Source: Streptomyces griseoaurantiacus
GTDB lineage: Bacteria > Actinomycetota > Actinomycetes > Streptomycetales > Streptomycetaceae
DNA length: 64,000 bases
NCBI GenBank assembly: GCA_014656015.1
Contig: BNBP01000027.1
Location: 21,196 to 85,195, forward strand
Reading direction: 5' to 3'
This document shows positions 32,603-40,968 of the stretch, one piece after another. Below the pieces are notes generated by a model. The model saw only the letters and a program-made list of their open reading frames with translations, did not search any database and had not been told where the DNA came from. The translations under genes and the position numbers were made by a program. Every line of letters begins with the position of its first letter. Position 1 is the stretch's first letter.

Positions 32603-34429
32603 TCAGAAAGCGGACTCGTCGAGCTCCATGAGGTCCAGGTCGACGCCCGAGGCCAGCTTGCGGGCGAGGGTCACACCGGGCAGCACGCCGGCGGCGAAGA
32701 ACTTCGCTGCCGCGATCTTGCCCTGGTAGAACGTCTTGTCCTTGGCGGTCGCTGTCTCCAGCTTCTCGACGGCGATGGCGGCGCCCTTGAGGAGCAGGTA
32801 GCCGACGACGACGTCGCCGGAGGCGAGCAGGAGGCGGGTGGTGTTGAGGCCCACCTTGTAGATGTTCTTGGTGTCCTGCTCGGTGGCGGCGAGGTCGGTG
32901 AGCATGGTGCCGACGATCGACTCCAGCTCGACGGCGGCCTTGGCCAGGTGTGCGCGGGCGCCCGCCAGCTCCTCGCCGCCGGTGCCGAGCTCCAGGAACT
33001 TCTTGATGTCCCCGGCCAGCGAGTTCAGCGCCGCGCCCTGGTTGCGGACGATCTTGCGGAAGAAGAAGTCCTGGCCCTGGATCGCGGTGGTGCCCTCGTA
33101 GAGGGTGTCGATCTTGGAGTCGCGGATGTACTGCTCGACCGGGTACTCCTGGAGGAAGCCGGAGCCGCCGTAGGTCTGGAGGGACTGGGCGAGCTGCTCG
33201 TAGGCCTTCTCGGAGCCGTAGCCCTTGACGATGGGCAGGAGCAGGTCGTTGAGCGCGTGCTCGGCGGAGGCGTCCTCGCCGTCGGCCTCCTTGACCTGGA
33301 TGGCGTCCTGGACGGAGGCGGTGTACATCACCAGCGCGCGCATGCCCTCGGCGTACGCCTTCTGCGTCATGAGGGAGCGGCGGACGTCGGGGTGGTGGGT
33401 GATGGTGACCTTGGGCGCCGACTTGTCCATGAAGTTGGCGAGGTCGGGGCCCTGGACGCGCTCCTTGGCGTACTCCAGCGCGTTGAGGTAGCCGGTGGAG
33501 AGCGTGGAGATCGCCTTCGTGCCGACCATCATGCGGGCGAACTCGATGATGCGGAACATCTGGCGGATGCCGTCGTGCTTGTCGCCGATGAGCCAGCCCT
33601 TGGCGGGGTGCTTGTCGCCGAAGGTCATCTCGCAGGTGTTGGAGACCTTCAGGCCCATCTTGTGCTCGACGTTCGTGGCGTAGACGCCGTTGCGCTCGCC
33701 CAGCTCGCCGGTCTCGAAGTCGAACTCGTACTTCGGGACGAGGAAGAGGGAGAGGCCCTTGGTGCCGGGGCCCGCGCCCTCGGGGCGGGCGAGCACGTAG
33801 TGGAGGATGTTCTCCGACATGTCGTGCTCACCGGAGGTGATGAAGCGCTTCACGCCCTCGATGTGCCAGGAGCCGTCCGCCTGCTCGACGGCCTTGGTGC
33901 GGCCGGCGCCGACGTCGGAGCCGGCGTCCGGCTCGGTGAGGACCATGGTGGAGCCCCACTGCCTGTCGACGGCGATCTTGGCGATGTGCTTCTGGGTCTC
34001 GTTGCCCTCGTCGAAGAGGATGCCGGCGAAGGCCGGGCCGGAGGAGTACATCCACACGGCCGGGTTGGCGCCCAGGATGAGCTCGGCGTAGGCCCAGATC
34101 AGGGAGCGGGGGGCGGTGGTGCCGCCGATCTCCTCGGGCAGGCCGAGCCGCCAGTACTCGGACTCCATGAAGGCCTGGTAGCTCTTCTTGAAGGAGGCGG
34201 GGACCGGGGCGGTGTTGGTCCTGGGGTCGAAGACCGGGGGGTTGCGGTCGGCGTCCGCGAAGGACTCCGCCAGCTCGTTCTCCGAGAGACGGGTCAGTTC
34301 CTCGAGGATGCTCTTGGCGGTGTCGACGTCCATCTCCGCGAACGGGCCGCTCCCGTACAGCTTGTCGCGGCCGAGCACCTCGAAGAGGTTGAACTCGATG
34401 TCGCGGAGATTCGGCTTGTAGTGGCCCAT
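32603..34429 (-). CDS. Acyl-CoA dehydrogenase, FadE5-like long form
   Basis: A 608-residue flavoenzyme. ATG 34429 (MGHYKPNLRD) was preferred over an upstream GTG extension, since ACGGAG precedes it and homologues start there. FAD/substrate motif MVLTEPDAGSDVGA lies near residues 175-188; the C-terminal half carries the catalytic-base region YEGTTAIQGQDFFF near residues 450-465, followed by an extra helical domain of about 130 residues. The long form resembles mycobacterial FadE5, which desaturates acyl-CoAs of wide chain length as the first step of beta-oxidation. It is divergent from the SseB-domain gene. Confidence 0.92.
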   Translation of the reverse strand: MGHYKPNLRDIEFNLFEVLGRDKLYGSGPFAEMDVDTAKSILEELTRLSENELAESFADADRNPPVFDPRTNTAPVPASFKKSYQAFMESEYWRLGLPEEIGGTTAPRSLIWAYAELILGANPAVWMYSSGPAFAGILFDEGNETQKHIAKIAVDRQWGSTMVLTEPDAGSDVGAGRTKAVEQADGSWHIEGVKRFITSGEHDMSENILHYVLARPEGAGPGTKGLSLFLVPKYEFDFETGELGERNGVYATNVEHKMGLKVSNTCEMTFGDKHPAKGWLIGDKHDGIRQMFRIIEFARMMVGTKAISTLSTGYLNALEYAKERVQGPDLANFMDKSAPKVTITHHPDVRRSLMTQKAYAEGMRALVMYTASVQDAIQVKEADGEDASAEHALNDLLLPIVKGYGSEKAYEQLAQSLQTYGGSGFLQEYPVEQYIRDSKIDTLYEGTTAIQGQDFFFRKIVRNQGAALNSLAGDIKKFLELGTGGEELAGARAHLAKAAVELESIVGTMLTDLAATEQDTKNIYKVGLNTTRLLLASGDVVVGYLLLKGAAIAVEKLETATAKDKTFYQGKIAAAKFFAAGVLPGVTLARKLASGVDLDLMELDESAF

Positions 34430-34615
34430 GGCGACGGCTCCGTTGCGGGATTCGGCGAGGTGCTGGCTCCTCGCGGCTGGTTCACGTACCAATAAGTAGC
34501 TCCGATGATGCTACCCGTCGGTAATAAGAATCAACCCCTGGGCCCATGGTGTGGCCGACCCCTCTCCGCCGGTTCCCCGGTTCCGGGGGCGGGGGCGCCC
34601 ATTACGCTGTGGGGC

Positions 34616-35113
34616 ATGTACGGCTACCAGAACACCGGTGCGCAGCAGTACGCCTCGCCGCAGGACATCCCCGGGCAGATGCCGGGCGGCCAGATGTCCG
34701 GTGGTCAGATGCCCGGCGGCTACGGTCAGACGCCGCCGCTGTACCCCGAGCCGTCGCCGCCCTCGCTGGCCGAGGCGGTCCGCGCGTTCACCACCGGGCA
34801 GGTGACCGCCGAGGACTTCCAGCAGATCTTCGCCACGTCCAAGGTGTACTGCCCGCGCGGTGACAATCCCGGGTTCCTCGCGCTGCACAACACCCAGCAG
34901 CCCGTGATCCCGATGTTCACCTCGCTCAAGGAACTGCGGCGGTACGCGGGCAAGGAGTCCAAGTACTTCGTGATCACCGGCGCGGAGGTGATCGACCTGC
35001 TGCCGACCGGGTACGGCTTCGTCCTCGACATGGAGGGGGAGCACCGGATGGTGTTCGACGCGAAGTCGGTGGAGCAGATGGTGGAGTTCGCGATGCGGCG
35101 GATGTACGGCTAG
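34616..35113 (+). CDS. SseB N-terminal-domain protein
   Basis: A 165-residue protein from ATG 34616. Residues 1-50 are Gly/Gln/Met/Pro-rich with three GGQM-type repeats. Residues about 55-165 are an SseB-like domain (SKVYCPRGDNPGFLALH, QPVIPMFTSLKELRRY, DLLPTGYGFVLDME). No Shine-Dalgarno is visible. A TACGCT -10-like hexamer at 34602 would start transcription about at the ATG, suggesting a leaderless mRNA. The bacterial role of SseB domains outside type III secretion is unknown. Confidence 0.8.
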   Translation: MYGYQNTGAQQYASPQDIPGQMPGGQMSGGQMPGGYGQTPPLYPEPSPPSLAEAVRAFTTGQVTAEDFQQIFATSKVYCPRGDNPGFLALHNTQQPVIPMFTSLKELRRYAGKESKYFVITGAEVIDLLPTGYGFVLDMEGEHRMVFDAKSVEQMVEFAMRRMYG

Positions 35114-35187
35114 GGCCCGTTGTTCCGGACGCGGTCGTTCCGCGGACGGAAAGGCGTGCCGGCCCCGCGGGGCGGCGCGCGCTCACC

Positions 35188-35223
35188 CGGGAAGCCCGGA
35201 GGGAATGCCCTCCGGGCTTCCCG
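35188..35223 (+). terminator. Strong hairpin after the SseB-domain gene
   Basis: Perfect 16-bp stem (core GGGAAGCCCGGAGGG) with an AATG loop, 75 bp after the stop. Confidence 0.75.
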
Positions 35224-35241
35224 CGTTCCGGGTGGCAGGAA

Positions 35242-35261
35242 GTTCAACGTTCAACTAGACT
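35242..35261 (+). promoter_or_regulatory. Pirin-gene promoter region with GTTCAAC direct repeat
   Basis: Two adjacent GTTCAAC copies (35242-35255) are followed directly by TAGACT (35256-35261), a plausible -10 hexamer 23 bp before the pirin start. The repeat could be a regulator site overlapping the core promoter. Confidence 0.4.
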
Positions 35262-35283
35262 TCGCGCACAAGGAGGTACCGAC

Positions 35284-36063
35284 ATGCCTGCAGTGACCGT
35301 CGAGAACCCGCTCACCCTCCCGCGTGTGGGGGCGCCGGCCGACGCGGTGGCCCGCATCGACGGGATCTTCGACCACCAGGACTCCAACGGGGGCGGCGGC
35401 ACCATCACCAACGGTGACACCCAGTGGATGACGGCGGGCTCGGGCCTCCTGCACATCGAGGCGCCGCCGGAGTCGCTGGTCGTCTCGGGGGGCCTCTTCC
35501 ACGGCATCCAGCTCTGGGTGAACCTGCCGGCCGCCGACAAGATGATGGCGCCGCGCTACCAGGACATCCGCGGCGGCCAGGTGCGCCTGCTGACCACCCC
35601 CGACGGCGGCGCGCTGCTCCGCGTCATCGCCGGAGAGCTGGACGGGCACGAGGGCCCCGGCATCACGCACACCCCGATCACCCTCGTGCACGCCACGGTC
35701 GCGCCGGGCGCCGAGGTCACCCTGCCGTGGCGGGAGGACTTCAACGGGCTGGCGTACGTGCTGGCCGGGCGCGGTGCCGTCGGTGCCGACCGGCGGCCCG
35801 TGCACGTCGGGCAGACCGCGGTCTTCGGCGCCGGTTCCTCGCTCACCGTCCGTGCCGACGAGCAGCAGGACTCCCACACCCCGGACCTGGAGATCCTCCT
35901 TCTCGGGGGCCGTCCGATCCGGGAGCCGATGGCGCACTACGGGCCGTTCGTCATGAACACCCGCGAGGAGCTGCAGCAGGCCTTCGAGGACTTCCAGAAG
36001 GGCCGCCTGGGCACGGTCCCGGCGGTGCACGGGATGACCGAGCAGGGCCCGGCCGGGGACTGA
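35284..36063 (+). CDS. Pirin-family protein with internal in-frame deletion
   Basis: A 259-residue bicupin with a strong AAGGAGGT site. The first 24 residues (MPAVTVENPLTLPRVGAPAD) and everything from DGIFDHQDSNGGGG onward match Streptomyces pirins. In homologues I recall, about 65 residues lie between them, containing the N-terminal cupin strands and the metal motif HPHRGFETVTY. Here ADAVAR is joined directly to IDGIFDH, so two of the four iron ligands are missing while the later His and Glu (GSGLLHIEAPPE) remain. Metal-dependent quercetinase-like or redox activity should be lost. The frame is intact, so a product is still made. Confidence 0.85.
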   Translation: MPAVTVENPLTLPRVGAPADAVARIDGIFDHQDSNGGGGTITNGDTQWMTAGSGLLHIEAPPESLVVSGGLFHGIQLWVNLPAADKMMAPRYQDIRGGQVRLLTTPDGGALLRVIAGELDGHEGPGITHTPITLVHATVAPGAEVTLPWREDFNGLAYVLAGRGAVGADRRPVHVGQTAVFGAGSSLTVRADEQQDSHTPDLEILLLGGRPIREPMAHYGPFVMNTREELQQAFEDFQKGRLGTVPAVHGMTEQGPAGD

Positions 36064-36074
36064 GCGGGCGGGAA

Positions 36075-36114
36075 CCGCGGCCCCCGCCGCGCCGGAGCGA
36101 GGCGGGGGCCGCGG
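36075..36114 (+). terminator. Hairpin after the pirin gene
   Basis: Perfect 14-bp stem CCGCGGCCCCCGCC / GGCGGGGGCCGCGG with a 12-nt loop, 12 bp after the stop, facing the alkaline-shock cluster. Confidence 0.7.
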
Positions 36115-36190
36115 GAGCGCGCGGGCGCTCGACCCCGGCCCCCACGGCGGTGCGGCCAGGGAGGGGCCGCGGGCGCGCGCGGGGCGCTTC

Positions 36191-36799
36191 TCACTCCGCG
36201 CGGTGCGGTTTGCGGTGGGTGACCCCCAGACGGGCCTCGGTGGGCAACTGCCGGTGACCGGTGGAGCGGCGGGCGGCCCGCAGCGGGCCCTCGCAGAGGG
36301 CGTGCAGGGTGGCGCCGGGCGCCGCCCGAGGGGTCAGCGCGAGGTCGACGTGGGTATGCGGGCGGGCGGGCCGCCCGGTGATGCGCACGTCCGCGTGGTC
36401 CACGCCCGGCAGGCCACCGGCCTCGGCGGCGATCGCGTCACCGAGCGCGCGGTCGCGCAGTTCCACCCCTTCCCGCGGGGGAGTGCCGCCGACGGGCAGT
36501 GCTCCCGGGCGACGGCGGCGCAGTTGCGCGAACAGCCACCACAGGGCGAGCAGCACGGTGAGCACGAGGGCGGCGATGACCGCCGGCCACCACCACCAGC
36601 CCTGGTCGCTCCAGCGGAGCCGGTCGGCGGAGCCGAGCAGCACGTCGTCCGGGCCGGTCAGGGGCCAGGCGGCGGGCGGGGCGACGTCCAGTCGCCGGTA
36701 GAGGTCGAAACCGGCGAAGAGGACCAGCAGACCACCGCCGAGCAGGATCAGTCCGGCGAGAGCCAGCAGGCTGCGGTTGGTCGTGGTGCGCGATGCCAT
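36191..36799 (-). CDS. amaP: AmaP-like alkaline-shock membrane anchor protein
   Basis: A 202-residue protein (ATG 36799, site GGAGG). Two N-terminal TM helices (LLALAGLILLGGGLLVLFAG and WPAVIAALVLTVLLALWWLFA) flank an outer loop; the cytoplasmic remainder has an Asp23-like fold (GVDHADVRITGRPARPHTHVDLALTP). AmaP anchors Asp23 at the membrane in Staphylococcus. It is the last gene of a five-gene cluster with two Asp23 proteins, so an envelope-associated complex is likely. No catalytic residues. Confidence 0.75.
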   Translation of the reverse strand: MASRTTTNRSLLALAGLILLGGGLLVLFAGFDLYRRLDVAPPAAWPLTGPDDVLLGSADRLRWSDQGWWWWPAVIAALVLTVLLALWWLFAQLRRRRPGALPVGGTPPREGVELRDRALGDAIAAEAGGLPGVDHADVRITGRPARPHTHVDLALTPRAAPGATLHALCEGPLRAARRSTGHRQLPTEARLGVTHRKPHRAE

Positions 36800-36833
36800 G
36801 GTGGCGGCCTCCGGGGGATGAGGGGCTCGACGG

Positions 36834-37577
36834 TCAGCGGGTGCGCCGCCGCACCCGGACGACGATGCGGGGCGGACGGGCGAGGGCCATCCGGTCGCGT
36901 TCCTCGTCGAGGACGGTGGTGAGGTCGTCCTTCACCTGCCGCGGATCGCGGAAGTGGACGTCCGCACGCGCCTTGGCGCGACGGCGGCGCACCCGGACCC
37001 GGGCCGCGCCCACTCCCGGGACCCGCATGGCGGCGTCGCGCAGCAGGTCGGCGGCGCCGTCGCGGTCGAGGGAGGCCCGCAGCCCGGGCTCCGGCGAGCG
37101 CAGGGGCAGCCAGTGGCGCAGGCCGGGGGTGAGGGCGAGGACGATCAGCCAGAGGCCGAGGGCGACGGCCGCGGCGGCTCCCGCGAGCACCCACACGTCG
37201 TCCACGGGGCGGCCGGCCAGCTCGTCGGCCAGACGCCGCCGCCAGAGCGCCGCCGGGCGCCCCGCCCGGACGAGGACGACGTCGATCAGCGCCGCGCCCG
37301 CCGCCACGAGGACCACCGTGGCGACCAGCGCCGTCGGCAGGCGGCGGGCGGACCACGGGCGGCGGGTCCGGTACCCCCCGTCCGGTGCGCCGGACGGGGC
37401 GTCGTGGGCGGACGGGTCGTGCGTCGGCGGGTCCTGAGCGGGCCTGTCCTGAGCGGGTCGGTCGTGCGCGGGTCGGTCGTGCGCGGGCGGGCCGGGCTCC
37501 CTCGCCGGGACCGCCGCGGCACGGTGCCGCGAGGACGGCGCACCACCGCGGTCGGGCACGTCGGGTTCGGACGTCAT
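36834..37577 (-). CDS. DUF6286-type membrane protein of the Asp23 cluster
   Basis: A 247-residue protein with AAGGAGGACC before ATG 37577. Residues about 25-60 contain a PAHDRPAHDRPAQD tandem repeat. Two TM helices follow (TALVATVVLVAAGAALIDVV; VWVLAGAAAAVALGLWLIVLALTPG), then a basic cytoplasmic domain (AMRVPGVGAARVRVRRRRAKARADVHFRD) with the alternating pattern of Asp23 modules. Probably a second membrane anchor for Asp23-type proteins. Family function unknown. Confidence 0.75.
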   Translation of the reverse strand: MTSEPDVPDRGGAPSSRHRAAAVPAREPGPPAHDRPAHDRPAQDRPAQDPPTHDPSAHDAPSGAPDGGYRTRRPWSARRLPTALVATVVLVAAGAALIDVVLVRAGRPAALWRRRLADELAGRPVDDVWVLAGAAAAVALGLWLIVLALTPGLRHWLPLRSPEPGLRASLDRDGAADLLRDAAMRVPGVGAARVRVRRRRAKARADVHFRDPRQVKDDLTTVLDEERDRMALARPPRIVVRVRRRTR

Positions 37578-37629
37578 CGCGGTCCTCCTTCCGCGAGAGA
37601 CCGCCCCGGGACCGGGGCCGTACGGGCGC

Positions 37630-38040
37630 TCACCGGACCCGCCCCCGGTCCGCTCCGGCGGCGAGCAGCCGCCGCACGGTGAGGGTCACCTCCGTGACCT
37701 CGAGCCCGGTCAGCCGGGTCACCAGCGCGGCCACATCGTGCCGGATCCGCTCGCAGACCTCGGCGATGTCGGCCGGATAGGGCAGGTCCATGGACAGGTG
37801 CAGGCGCACCGCTCCGGCCTGGATGGCCGACGTGGCCGCGGGTGGGGCCGGACGGTCCCTGTCGGGCGGCACGGCGGCCCGCCGGGACTGCGCCGTGCGC
37901 GCGGCCTGCGCGGCGATGCGGGAGACCACCTTGTCGGGGATGACGGTGGCGCCCCGTTCGGCCGGCGGCGGGAGGCCCGCGGCCGGCGTCGAGGGCGGGG
38001 AGCCCCCGCCGGGGAACGGCGGACCGGCCAGTGTGCTCAC
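37630..38040 (-). CDS. Asp23/Gls24 family envelope stress protein (second copy)
   Basis: A 136-residue protein. GTG 38040 is favoured because GGAGG lies five bases upstream and it overlaps the stop of the preceding small gene (GTGA); a GTG six codons earlier is possible. Residues about 35-130 form the Asp23 domain (VIPDKVVSRIAAQAARTAQ; GAVRLHLSMDLPYPADIAEVCERIR; GLEVTEVTLTVRRLL). Asp23 proteins accumulate on the inner membrane face during alkaline or envelope stress. No enzymatic motif. Confidence 0.8.
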   Translation of the reverse strand: MSTLAGPPFPGGGSPPSTPAAGLPPPAERGATVIPDKVVSRIAAQAARTAQSRRAAVPPDRDRPAPPAATSAIQAGAVRLHLSMDLPYPADIAEVCERIRHDVAALVTRLTGLEVTEVTLTVRRLLAAGADRGRVR

Positions 38041-38204
38041 CGCCGCCTCCGTGACCACACGTCGAGGTCACCCTGGACGGCGAGACCGGCGACCAGCCCC
38101 ACCACTCCGAGGACCAGGACCAGGAGGAACGCCCAGAAGCCGCCGAAGTATCCGGCGAAGCCGAGTGCCATCCCGGCCGCGAGGCCCGTCGTCGCTGCTT
38201 TCAT
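38037..38204 (-). CDS. 55-residue membrane protein (DUF2273-like) of the Asp23 cluster
   Basis: ATG 38204 to TGA 38037, too short for usual ORF cut-offs. It encodes MKAATTGLAAGMALGFAGYF, a TM stretch (FWAFLLVLVLGVVGLVAGLAV) and a charged tail ending WSRRRRR-like. Small hydrophobic proteins of this kind (DUF2273) occur in Asp23/AmaP operons of Gram-positive bacteria. Its stop overlaps the next Asp23 gene start, which strongly supports it being real. Confidence 0.75.
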   Translation of the reverse strand: MKAATTGLAAGMALGFAGYFGGFWAFLLVLVLGVVGLVAGLAVQGDLDVWSRRRR

Positions 38205-38280
38205 CTCGCACTCACCCGTCCCGCGGACGGACGTCGCCGCCCGCGTGGTCAGCCGCGCGCTCCGCTCGCGGCGATGGAGA

Positions 38281-38772
38281 TCACCGCACGCGGCCCTGGT
38301 CCCGGTCGGTTCCCTCGTCCTCGTCCTCGTCGGGGAGGTGGACGTCGTCGACGGTGATGTTCACCTCGACGACCTCCAGGCCGGTCATCCGCTCCACCGC
38401 GCCGATCACATTGGTGCGGACGGCACCGGCGACCTCCACGATGGGAACGCCGTACTCCACGACGACGTCCAGGTCCACGGCGGCCTGCCGCTCGCCGACC
38501 TCGACCTTCACCCCTCGGGTGAGGCCCGTGCCGCCTCCGCCGGGGGCGCGTTCGCGCATGGCGCCGAGAGCACGCGCCATCCCCGCTCCCAGGTTGTGGA
38601 TGCCCGGTACCTCGCGGGTGGCCATGCCCGCGATCTTGGCCACCACGCCGTCCGCGATGGTGGTCCTCCCCCGTGTCTCGGCCGGGGCCCCGGCGCCGGC
38701 GCGGCCCTTCAGCGTGTTCGCGCCCGTGTCGGGCCGGTCGTCTCCGCCGAAGCTGGTGGTGTTCTCCGTCAT
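38281..38772 (-). CDS. Asp23/Gls24 family envelope stress protein
   Basis: A 163-residue protein from ATG 38772 with GAGGCGACC upstream; the longer frame is not supported. Residues about 35-150 are a full Asp23 domain (RTTIADGVVAKIAGMATREVPG; VGERQAAVDLDVVVEYGVPI; TGLEVVEVNITVDDVHLP), ending in an acidic tail (PDEDEDEGTD). First gene of the cluster and divergent from the ECF sigma factor, with a CRP-type box in the 160-bp gap. Confidence 0.88.
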   Translation of the reverse strand: MTENTTSFGGDDRPDTGANTLKGRAGAGAPAETRGRTTIADGVVAKIAGMATREVPGIHNLGAGMARALGAMRERAPGGGGTGLTRGVKVEVGERQAAVDLDVVVEYGVPIVEVAGAVRTNVIGAVERMTGLEVVEVNITVDDVHLPDEDEDEGTDRDQGRVR

Positions 38773-38871
38773 GGCGGTCGCCTCGATCGGTCGATTGCTC
38801 GGTCGGACACCGAAGCGGCGTCCTACACGACGTTGGACAGGCGGGGCGGCGTTCTCCTCACACCCATGGGT

Positions 38872-38887
38872 TGTGATGTGCGTCACA
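38872..38887. promoter_or_regulatory. CRP-type palindrome between asp23 cluster and ECF sigma gene
   Basis: TGTGA-N6-TCACA is a perfect inverted repeat and also fits GTG-N6-GNCAC, the motif reported for Streptomyces Crp. It lies 45 bp upstream of the sigma-factor start and 99 bp upstream of the divergent asp23 start, so it could control both. Confidence 0.6.
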
Positions 38888-38932
38888 GTCCTGTCGGGGT
38901 ACCCGGGCGCTCCCAGCCTTCGCGGGAGAGAC

Positions 38933-39508
38933 ATGAGTGAACGCACTGCTGCCCCACAGGCGGTCCGCGACCTGCCGGACCGGATCCTTGCCGTACGGGC
39001 TGCCGAGGGGGACGAGGACTCCTTCGCGTTCCTGGTCCAGCGGCACAGCCGGTCCCTCCTGGGCCTGGCCCGCTGCGTGGTCGGCGACTCGCAGGACGCC
39101 GAGGAGGCCGTTCAGGACGCCTTCCTCAGCGCCTGGCGGCGGCTGCCGGAGTACCGGCACCACGCGGAGTTCCGCACCTGGATGTACCGGATCACCGTCA
39201 ACCGGTGCCTGAACATGCGCCGCCGCCGGCCACCGCCCCTGTCCCTGGAGACCGTCGCCGAGCCCGTGACGGCCGACGCGTGGAGTCAGCCCGCCCGGTC
39301 CGCGGAACAGGACGCGGCCACGGCCGCCCTGTCCCGCGCGCTCGCCGGGCTGGACGAGGAGCAGCGGCTGTGCTGGCTGCTCAGAGAGGTGCAGGGCATG
39401 CCCTACAAGGAGATAGCCCAGGTGACGCACACCAGCGAGCAGACCGTGCGCGGCCGGCTGTTCCGGGCACGTCGCTCCCTGCAGGAGGCGATGGGCCCCT
39501 GGCGGTAG
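38933..39508 (+). CDS. ECF RNA polymerase sigma factor
   Basis: A 191-residue sigma-70 family protein from ATG 38933 (site GGGAGAG). Region 2 is about residues 20-95 (FAFLVQRHSRSLLGLARCVVGD, DAEEAVQDAFLSAWRRL, FRTWMYRITVNRCLN). Region 4 is about residues 125-185 (LDEEQRLCWLLREVQGMPYKEIAQVTHTSEQTVRGRLFRARRSL broken into its two helices). There is no intact anti-sigma gene; only a degraded reading frame follows. Its location beside the Asp23 cluster suggests it controls envelope-stress genes. Confidence 0.92.
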   Translation: MSERTAAPQAVRDLPDRILAVRAAEGDEDSFAFLVQRHSRSLLGLARCVVGDSQDAEEAVQDAFLSAWRRLPEYRHHAEFRTWMYRITVNRCLNMRRRRPPPLSLETVAEPVTADAWSQPARSAEQDAATAALSRALAGLDEEQRLCWLLREVQGMPYKEIAQVTHTSEQTVRGRLFRARRSLQEAMGPWR

Positions 39509-39510
39509 GC

Positions 39511-39846
39511 GACCCGCGCGCGGCCTTCGGTGCCGTCCCGGCCGACGGCCCCGGTGGCGGCCCGCCCGCGGTCGCGCACACGCCCCTGTTCGAGGGCGGC
39601 GAGGTGCTGCCCCGCGGCCGTCTGTTCAGCCGGGTCTGGGAACGGACGCGGGACGCGGATCCGGTCGCCGACCCGCACATGGCGGCCTGCCCGTGCTGCC
39701 GCGGGACCGCCGAGGGGCTCGCCTCCGTGGGCGGGGCCGCCCGGACGCTGTGCGCCGAGGTCCCGCCCCGCCTGCAGACAACCGGTGGACCGGGACCGCG
39801 CGGCCCCGATCGGCCGCTACTCCGTCACCGCCGGACCGGACGGTGA
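39511..39846 (+). pseudogene. Remnant of a Cys/His-motif protein downstream of the sigma factor
   Basis: The frame GRLFSRVWERTRDADPVADP then HMAACPCCRGT (His and CxxC spacing of a zinc-binding motif) resembles the N-terminal part of proteins I recall following such sigma genes. Those continue into an Asp23-like domain of over 100 residues. Here no plausible start codon precedes the motif, the Asp23 part is missing, and the end overlaps the convergent HTTM gene. A decayed or truncated gene is the best reading; a small CxxC protein from a rare start is the alternative. Confidence 0.4.
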
Positions 39847-40968
39847 CGGGGCACCGCGCCCCCGTGCCGGACGGGTCACCGGATGACCGCCCTGCGCGGG
39901 TACGGATACGAACCCGGTTCCCTGCCGGGGCGCCCGCGCAGGCAGGCCGCATCGCCGGGCCGCACGCCGAAGGAGCGGGGGCAGGGACGTGTAGAAGCGG
40001 TCGGGGAGGAACACGGCGTCCGCGATGATCATCGTGCCCGAGAAGAGGGGCAGGCCCAGGACCACCGCGATGGCGAGGTGCATTCCCAGCAGCACGGTGA
40101 GCACCGGGTACTTGAGCCTGCCGAACAGCACGAACGGGAAGGCGACCTGGGTGAGAACGGTCAGGTATCCGAAGACCGCCATCACGAGCGGGTACTGGTC
40201 CACGAGGTGGGAGACCGCGGGCCACGGCTGGAACAGTTCGAGATTCAGCACGTAGTGCAGCGCGGTGCCGTCGTTCCAGAAGGAGCCCTGGACCTTGTAC
40301 AGGCCCGCTGAGCCGTACAGGAGGCAGACCTGTGCCGCGATGACGAGGACGCCGCAGTTGTGCACCACCGTGGTCAGGGTGGCACGGGCCTCTCGGAGCC
40401 GCCGGGCGGCGGGACCGGGCGCCCGGACCGGCGGGCCGTCCGCACGCGCCGACCTGATCCGCTCTCTGCGCGCGTCGAGGGACCACCGGCGACCGCACGC
40501 GGTGAGCACGAGGTAGAGGGACATCAGAAGGACGAGGTTGTCGCCCCCGTCCGTCATGAAGATCGCTCTGGCGTGGAAGGAGGCCACCACGACGGCGAAG
40601 AGCACGGACGTGGCCCGGGTCCGCCAGCCCACCGTGAACAGTGCGGACGTCACGAGGGCGAGCACGTAGCAGCACTCGAAGTAGCCGCGGCTGTCCGAGA
40701 CGATCAGGAAGCTGTACCAGCCGGTCTGATCGAAGAGCTGGGCCGCCAGCGCGGGTGTCCATGGAGAGCCGGGGCCCCAGATCTCGTCCCGGTGCGGGAA
40801 CTCGCGCAGCAGGAAGAGCAGGTAGAGCAGCCCATAACCGATACGCAGGACTGCCGTGGCGTAGAGGGACACGGGCCGGCCGGTGAGAAGGGCCCAGAGG
40901 GCGTCGGTCCGGGCGAGGAGCCGGTGATGGGCCGTGGCCGGGAGCGCGCGGATCTGCTCATTTCCCAT
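39817..40968 (-). CDS. HTTM-domain membrane protein (vitamin K-dependent gamma-carboxylase-like)
   Basis: A 383-residue polytopic protein with about seven hydrophobic segments. LYATAVLRIGYGLLYLLFLLR at the start and CLLYGSAGLYKVQGSFWNDG near residue 225 match the HTTM family. The Lys in GLYK aligns by pattern with the essential Lys of vitamin K-dependent carboxylases (my alignment by eye). The ATG overlaps the end of the upstream DUF5819 gene by 11 bases. The pair recurs in actinobacteria, but its reaction is not established. The Arg/Pro-rich C-terminus overlaps the remnant on the other strand. Confidence 0.82.
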   Translation of the reverse strand: MGNEQIRALPATAHHRLLARTDALWALLTGRPVSLYATAVLRIGYGLLYLLFLLREFPHRDEIWGPGSPWTPALAAQLFDQTGWYSFLIVSDSRGYFECCYVLALVTSALFTVGWRTRATSVLFAVVVASFHARAIFMTDGGDNLVLLMSLYLVLTACGRRWSLDARRERIRSARADGPPVRAPGPAARRLREARATLTTVVHNCGVLVIAAQVCLLYGSAGLYKVQGSFWNDGTALHYVLNLELFQPWPAVSHLVDQYPLVMAVFGYLTVLTQVAFPFVLFGRLKYPVLTVLLGMHLAIAVVLGLPLFSGTMIIADAVFLPDRFYTSLPPLLRRAARRCGLPARAPRQGTGFVSVPAQGGHPVTRPARGRGAPSPSGPAVTE

